NCBI GenBank assembly: GCA_009363875.1
Contig: CM018682.1
Location: 55,016,031-55,080,030 of the forward strand
From: Mikania micrantha
Lineage: Eukaryota; Streptophyta; Magnoliopsida; Asterales; Asteraceae
Direction of reading: 5' to 3'
DNA: 64,000 nt
Part shown: in pieces, positions 58,743 through 64,000 of the stretch
Layout of the letters: the number at the start of each line of letters is the position of its first letter
Numbering within the stretch: the first letter of the stretch is position 1
Notes under the pieces: generated by a model
What the model saw: the letters and a program-made list of their open reading frames with translations, nothing else
Told to the model about the DNA's origin: nothing
Database searches by the model: none
Program-made: the position numbers and the translations under genes

Positions 58743-58875
58743 TTTCGCCCGAATGAGTGTGAGTATGGCTCATACAAGCGAATGAACTCATCCATGTGAA
58801 TGAGTCATTCGCTTGATTCCATGATGCAAATAGGGTCATTCGGTTCCTGTGGCCGAATGAGTCCTCCTATTTAAT
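58743..58875 (+). promoter_or_regulatory. Putative internal promoter of accessory gene (Sirevirus 2)
   Basis: Degraded CATTCG / GAATGAG palindromes (58743-58863) are followed by a weak TATA-like TATTTAAT at 58868-58875. A donor lies 106 bases downstream of the TATA start. Confidence 0.4.
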
Positions 58876-58973
58876 GGACGCTCTTCGGCCGAAACACACA
58901 CTTAATCAGTTTCTTTGATTTTCACCACAAAACTACCATTTTCTCATCATCATTGTTATTGTGATCATCTCAG

Positions 58974-59492
58974 GTATTGCTGGAATCGATTTCATGAAAG
59001 TTTGACATAAGATTGAACCCGAAATGTTTGAATTCTAGGGTTTTTAGGGCTCATAACTGTTACACTCAAATAACCTGTCAAATCGAACCCTAAAACACCT
59101 AAAATCAATTGTACAACCATAATCGAACCCCTATGTGTTGATTTTTTACCATTTTTAGGGTCTGATTTGAGTTTTTGGATGATTGGGTGTTCGAAGTCCA
59201 TCAGTCGCCCGAATGAGCCTCATTCGCACCACAGGTTCAACTGAATGAGTTGGTTTGAACGAATGAGGTCATTCGAACCATATGGTCATGCGAATGAGTG
59301 GGTTCAACTGAATGACTTCATTCGTGTGTCATTCGGATGACACCATTCATTCGGCCACCATTCTCATTCGTTGAATCTCATTCGGGTGACAGTGCTTCAT
59401 TCGCACTATTTGAACATTTGGTCAAAAATTTTGAGTTTGAGTCAATTGCCTATTGAACTGAACTGACATGTTGTTATTTTTTTGTATTTCAG
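58974..59492 (+). other. Putative 5' leader intron of accessory gene (Sirevirus 2)
   Basis: Donor CAG/GTATTG at 58974. The acceptor is a run of T ending TTGTATTTCAG at 59492, one base before the start-codon position. Length 519 bases; a palindrome cluster occupies 59203-59403. Confidence 0.55.
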
Positions 59493-59493
59493 T

Positions 59494-62400
59494 TTGGCAG
59501 GATTTAAGGCTGTTCCCAAGAACAACATATGTGCTCATCTTGATCTTACCATGGCGAATGCCCGACACTTTACAGAGATTATCACTTTCTTGAGACGTTC
59601 CAAGATATTTCCAACTATCTCTTCTATTCATGTTCCATATTTATCACATCAGAGAGACCTTTGGAGCTCTACTGATATTGATTGTAGGGTAGAGCCTCCT
59701 ATTATAAGAGGAAAGGTCCGGGGATAGGATGTTGTAGTATCTGCTGAACATCTCAAACGGGTCTGTGGATTTCAGGACTCTCTAGATCAGCCTTTTCTTC
59801 TTGATAGATATCTTGTTCGAGGAAGTTTCATGCGATGCAAGTATGATGGAGACTTAGAGGCCGGAGTGCTGAACAAGGCCTTCTTATGCCCGCAGTTCAA
59901 GTATTTATGCCATGTTCTCATTCATTGCTTGGGCTCAAGGTGTGGTGGTTTTGATTACCTTCGAGAGACACTCCAGGGAGCATTTGTGGCCTTAGTGTTG
60001 AAGATCCCATTCAACTTCTCGGAGATGGTCTTCACTCATATGAAGGAGAATGTATACCTAAAGAGAGACAAGAAGTTTTTGATGTATCCGAGGTTTCTCC
60101 AGATGATCTTTGATGCACAAGTGCCGAATCTACCTAAGGCCAATGCAGATATTCTCAGATTGGAGCACATGAACGACACCACTCTTAACAGAGTTCTTGC
60201 ATACAGAGGAAAGGAGAGGAAGCCTCCCACTCGTGGTATGTTCGACCATCTCCTCAACCCTGATTACGTTGCACCTGTTGGGAGGAGATGGAGACATGAG
60301 GATTCGGACTCAGACTTGGAGGATATTATTGTGCTGGATGGTGATGGAGGAGATGCTGGTGCTAGTGGTGCTGTTGATGTTGGTGATGGTGCAGGTGTGA
60401 GTGGTGGTGCTGGTGTTATTACTAATATTAGTGGTGCTGATACTGGTGTTGGTGGATGTGGTGCTGCTGATGATGATGTTGATGTTGGTGCTCTTCCTGA
60501 TTTAGATTTCATGACTACTAGTGCAGCCACTGTCTCTACTCCATTAGAGATGGGTGGTACTAACTCAGCTGAAGAGAGAGATGATTCTAAGGAATCAGAT
60601 CAGGCTGGTGATGATGATGAAGAAGGTTCTGCCAGCTCAGACTCTTATAAGCCTGATGATGAGTTTGAGAACATTATGGTTGGGATAAGGCTGGTGAAGA
60701 ATAGGAAGAGGCCTAGTGAGACTGAGCTTGATAGGGAGGAGATCAGGGATCCATCTTTTGTTCCTGAGTTTGATTTTTCTCCTCCTGCATGTACTTCCGT
60801 TGTCACATCTACTACTGTTGTTGTTCAGTCTACCTCATCCCCTCCTGCCAAAAGAAGAAAGACAGGATTCGTTCTACAGAGATGGTCAGAGTTGACTTCT
60901 ATTGCAGAAACCATTGCTACATCTGCTGCAACAGTTGCAGCTTCTTCACTGACCAGGTCAAGGGCAACTCCTACACGTGTTCCTATTTCCCCTCTGACCT
61001 CTTCTGTTGCTACTACAGTTGTCTTCACTACAGCTTCCTCTGGTCCTTCTACTACACGTGCTGATCCTTATATATCGACTCTTTCAGTTGCTGAACAGCT
61101 CATCACGTTGAACACTTTGGTCCTTTAGTTGATGGAGAGGCACCACGAGCAATATCAAACCATTGCTCAGCTCAAGCAGAGGGTCAGTGAGCAGGATGCT
61201 TTGCTACCGCAGGCTGCCGATTAGAGGGCCAATCTGAGGGCCAGATCTGCTGATTTGGAGGAGAGATTACTCAAGTCCATGGATGAATACAATCAGCTGG
61301 CCCTGACAGATGTTGGTTTTAACGACAGGATTTCGACTCTTGAGGATGAAAACTTGCGTCTATCTGAGCAAGTTGAAAGCCTCAAGGAGTCCACACCAAG
61401 ACTTGAGGCCTCTGAGCCTGCCTCCGATGATTCAGACAGGGAAGACGAAGAAGACGAAGAAGAGGAAAAAGAGTCTGATGAGGAGAAGGTGGATTATGAT
61501 GGTACTGATAAGGATGATGATTCCGGTGATGATGATGATGGTACTGGAAGTGGGTCTGCCAGTTCATCTAGTTAAGCAGGACAACAGTCCCCACCCACCG
61601 ACACAAGGACAAAGACCAGGCATGATAAAGCTGTCAAGCCACCTCCACCTCAAACCAAAGAGCCTAAAGCTACTGAAGAGGTTGAAGCGATGCCTGTGAG
61701 ACGGATCCTGGTTGAAAAGTTGACCATAATTTTGGGCACTCAGGGCATTATTCAACACTCTTTCAGCTATGACAAGGAGGAAGGAGAAATCATACATTGC
61801 CTCACCAAGTAGCAAATAGCAAAGTTATTCAGGTTAAATCCTAATGAGGTGATTTTGGATGATGCTTCCATTCCTGCTTCTGATCTTCCTACTCCAGAAT
61901 CATTTGATGACATTGATGAGGTGATTCTGGAAGACATTACATAGGAAGAGAGCTTAAAGTACACTTCAGCTGAAGAGGAGCTGCCTACTTTTTCTGACTT
62001 ATTCGGTCTACATTCTGAGGAGGAGCTGAAACGTAAGATAGACTAAAAGGTCAGCGGCAGCGAGTCTTCAGCAGAAGACATTCAGAAAAGGAAAGAGGAA
62101 TGGAAAGCGTATTGGGAAGTTCTGAAGTAGGATAGTGTTTCATAGATGCCAAATCCATACACCAAAGTATACAAGACCAAGGGATACCTATCCGGCGGTC
62201 AGATTCTAAGTTAGGCTACTTTCACGATTTTCACTGCTATGTAGTTATGAGAGAGCGTGGGATCCAGTACTTCAAACATCCCCACGACTTCAAGACGTTG
62301 CCCGGATTCGAGGTAAATCAACTTGCACGTCTGAATATGCTTTATAGTGAAGACTCAGGGATGTTGTCTTGGTTTTCAAGACAGATCCAGTACGAGTACC

Positions 62401-62848
62401 GAAATAGATGGGTCAACTTCAATCCTCAGTAACCGGAGATATACTATCAACTGGAGATTAACACAGATACCCGAAGACATAAAGTTATCCTGAAGTGGCT
62501 GCCTCCGAAAGTCATGAAGAAGATTCCATTAAGGAAGATGCCTCAAGACTTTTTGGACAGTTTCAGATGGTGGTACTATGATGGGAGAACTGTTGAGGCG
62601 GTGATTGTTTTGTGCAAAGACAACACATGAGATACTGTACGTATTTTTGATCCCATTTGGTTGACCAATCTGTCACACAAAGATGTGAAAGCCTGTGCAG
62701 ATGTCAGATTTTCTTTGAAGTTGCAGATATGGAGCAGGCTTTACAGTTCATGAGAGTTATACGGATTTGCATTGCATTTGGAATTCATGCAGGCACTGAC
62801 TGGAAGGCCATCTCAGACAAGTATTTCAAGAAAGATGTTGATAAATAG
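59494..62848 (+). pseudogene. Accessory protein pseudogene of Sirevirus 2
   Basis: Collinear with the ORF at 13240. The start codon is TTG where Sirevirus 1 has ATG. Stops at about 59725 (where Sirevirus 1 has His), 61126, 61220 and 61573, with later stops and shifts. The N-terminal domain (AFLCPQFKYLCHVLIHCLGS, FSEMVFTHMKENV), acidic regions, coiled coil (61250-61400) and C-terminal HPHDFKTLPGFEVNQLARLN are clear. It extends past the point where the Sirevirus 1 copy is cut, showing a further conserved segment (FSRQIQYEYRNRWVNF; KVILKWLPPKVMKK) up to about 62848. Function unknown. Confidence 0.85.
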
Positions 62849-62870
62849 GAATTAGGTCCAAGGGGGAGTT
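62849..62870 (+). other. Terminal polypurine tract of Sirevirus 2
   Basis: AAGGGGGAG at 62860-62868, then TT and the LTR start at 62871. Confidence 0.88.
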
Positions 62871-63469
62871 TGTTGATGCATGTAATGTCCCTAGTTCAAT
62901 ATTTTGTATGTCTTGGATTATGTAAAGTTCATATTATTAATGAAATAGACTTCTGAGTATTGTTCATATATGTTTAATTGAGTTTATTATGTTTATATAT
63001 GTTTGACTTTGACTTTGACTATCTTGCAGACCCATTCGTGCGAATGATACCTAAGAATGAGTTCATTCGGACGAATGAACGCCTAGCGAATGACTCAGGC
63101 GAACGAATGAGTCATCCGCATGACTCATTCGGTTGACTAAGCTCATTCGGCTGAGCCATTTGCCGAATGGGTGTTTCGCACTACTCCTTCGGCCGAATGA
63201 GTACAACTTATATGTAGGGCTGAAAACAGAATGTTTTATAACTTTCCGAGCCTCCTCTCTCCCTAAGCACTCCTCCGTCATATCAACTTCGATTCTCACC
63301 CCGTGGTGTTTGGTTTCGATCAAAACGTTGACTCCACATCGTCGGATTGCCACGTGGACTGTTGGTTTCGATTGGAAAACCCTTGAATAGGATTCCGCAC
63401 TATTCAAGGGCCTGTCGATCAGATCTCTCAAGGAACCGAGTTGTTTCCGAGGGTTTCTCAGGTCCTACA
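62871..63469 (+). repeat. Sirevirus 2 3' LTR
   Basis: 599 bases, TGTTGATGCATG to GGTCCTACA. Palindromes (63030-63200) and TATATGTA at 63209-63216. Shorter than the 5' LTR by small deletions. Confidence 0.92.
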
Positions 63470-63861
63470 TTTCTATCTGTTCTTTTCTATATTTTTAAGC
63501 AAGAAAACTAAACAACGAAAATAACTTTGGGCAAAACTATAGAGGGAGCTAAAACCAAAGCTTTGACTAAGTGTCTAAAGCTTTGTTCCTGGTGAAACAA
63601 CTTCTCCTCGAGGTTTCTGTACTTCAACAGTTTGTAATAGAGCCTTGTCCTTAGTCTTGGTTTAACCGTCAAGACTAAAACTCAAAGCTCTCACTGATAT
63701 CGTGTTGTTTTAGTTTTCTGCATTCTATTTTTTCTGTCTTTTGTTTTTCTTCAAATCTGTAGGAGTTTGGTTTTCGAACTAAATTGTGTTCAAAAATCAT
63801 TCTAACAAATCACTTTGAGAACTCATCACTTGTTGATTTACTCATAACTATTTGTGAACCA
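63470..63861 (+). repeat. Right piece of the copia LTR/leader that hosts Sirevirus 2
   Basis: Continues the sequence left of 40296 and leads into a copia gag start, so it is LTR U5 and leader of a further copia element. The LTR/PBS boundary was not resolved. Confidence 0.5.
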
Positions 63862-64000
63862 ATGGCAGAGAAATTCACCCTAGACCCTCATAACACCGAT
63901 TCTGCCACAAAGCCACAAATCTTGGTTAGGCACCAATATAACATTTGGCAGAGGCGGATGTTACACTTCCTGTCCAATAATGATACATGATGTTGGAAGT
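63862..64000 (+). pseudogene. gag: Copia gag N-terminus, runs off the window
   Basis: ATG 63862 opens MAEKFTLDPHNTDSATKPQ, then QYNIWQRRMLHFLSNNDT, the usual opening of copia gag (the W-containing YNIWxxRM motif), followed by an in-frame TGA at 63988-63990 where the family continues with a Trp codon. Only the first 42 residues lie before the stop and the rest is outside the window. Confidence 0.6.

Larger units (their letters stand above)
40296..63474 (+). mobile_element. Sirevirus 2 (Ty1/copia), complete but decayed, carrying a nested gypsy
   Basis: 5' LTR 40301-40924, PBS, leader, gag, pol, internal PPT, intergenic region, accessory gene, terminal PPT, 3' LTR 62871-63469. Perfect 5-base target duplication TTTCT at 40296-40300 and 63470-63474. 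Removing the nested gypsy (48238-57855) leaves about 13.55 kb, long for a copia element. It is the same family as Sirevirus 1 and closely collinear with it. gag, pol and the accessory gene all carry stops and frameshifts. Confidence 0.92.

Overview
This window is plant repeat DNA, a stack of nested LTR retrotransposons plus one Helitron. I see no ordinary cellular gene, rRNA, tRNA or CRISPR array. Long copia elements of Sirevirus type, gypsy LTRs with TGTGACA-type ends, TGGTATCAGAGC primer-binding sites and a Helitron with a captured kinase fragment all point to a large eudicot genome. The sequence style resembles Asteraceae (lettuce, sunflower or chrysanthemum relatives); that placement is an impression, not a proof.

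Layout, left to right. 1-3585: the 3' half of a minus-strand Ty3/gypsy element (LTR, polypurine tract, integrase, RNase H). It is interrupted at 3586 by Sirevirus 1 (5' LTR 3586-4232, intact gag, intact pol, accessory ORF). The accessory ORF of Sirevirus 1 is cut at about 16202 by a 4.2 kb gypsy LTR (to 20365). Beyond that LTR lies the 3' part of a different Sirevirus family (Sirevirus 3: accessory pseudogene 21323-24136, PPT, LTR 24246-24627). 24628-36297 is a rearranged minus-strand gypsy region with a PBS, an LTR split by a Helitron (27421-31149, carrying pieces of a receptor-like kinase gene), and a 1.78 kb tandem array of LTR plus integrase tail. 36643-37260 holds the end of an unknown three-exon gene. 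37282-39400 looks like another gypsy LTR with minisatellites. From about 39800 to 40300, and again from 63470, is a copia 5' LTR and gag start that is split by Sirevirus 2 (40301-63469; target duplication TTTCT on both sides). Sirevirus 2 is in turn split by a gypsy element with 4.3 kb LTRs (48238-57855).

The most interesting signal is in the Sireviruses. Downstream of pol each carries a large accessory gene with no signal peptide or membrane segment. In all three copies, from two distinct families, the gene is preceded by the same kit: a cluster of family-specific palindromes, a TATA-like box, a 5' splice donor of the form AG/GTAT, a second palindrome cluster, and a 3' splice acceptor ending 0 to 1 base before the start codon. 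The LTR-leader-gag segment has the same palindrome-TATA-palindrome-ORF layout. This looks like an internal promoter with a roughly 0.5 kb leader intron that makes the accessory protein as its own transcription unit. That differs from the stop-codon readthrough described for soybean SIRE1. A polypurine tract identical to the terminal one also sits just after pol. All of this comes from reading the sequence and would need transcript data to prove.
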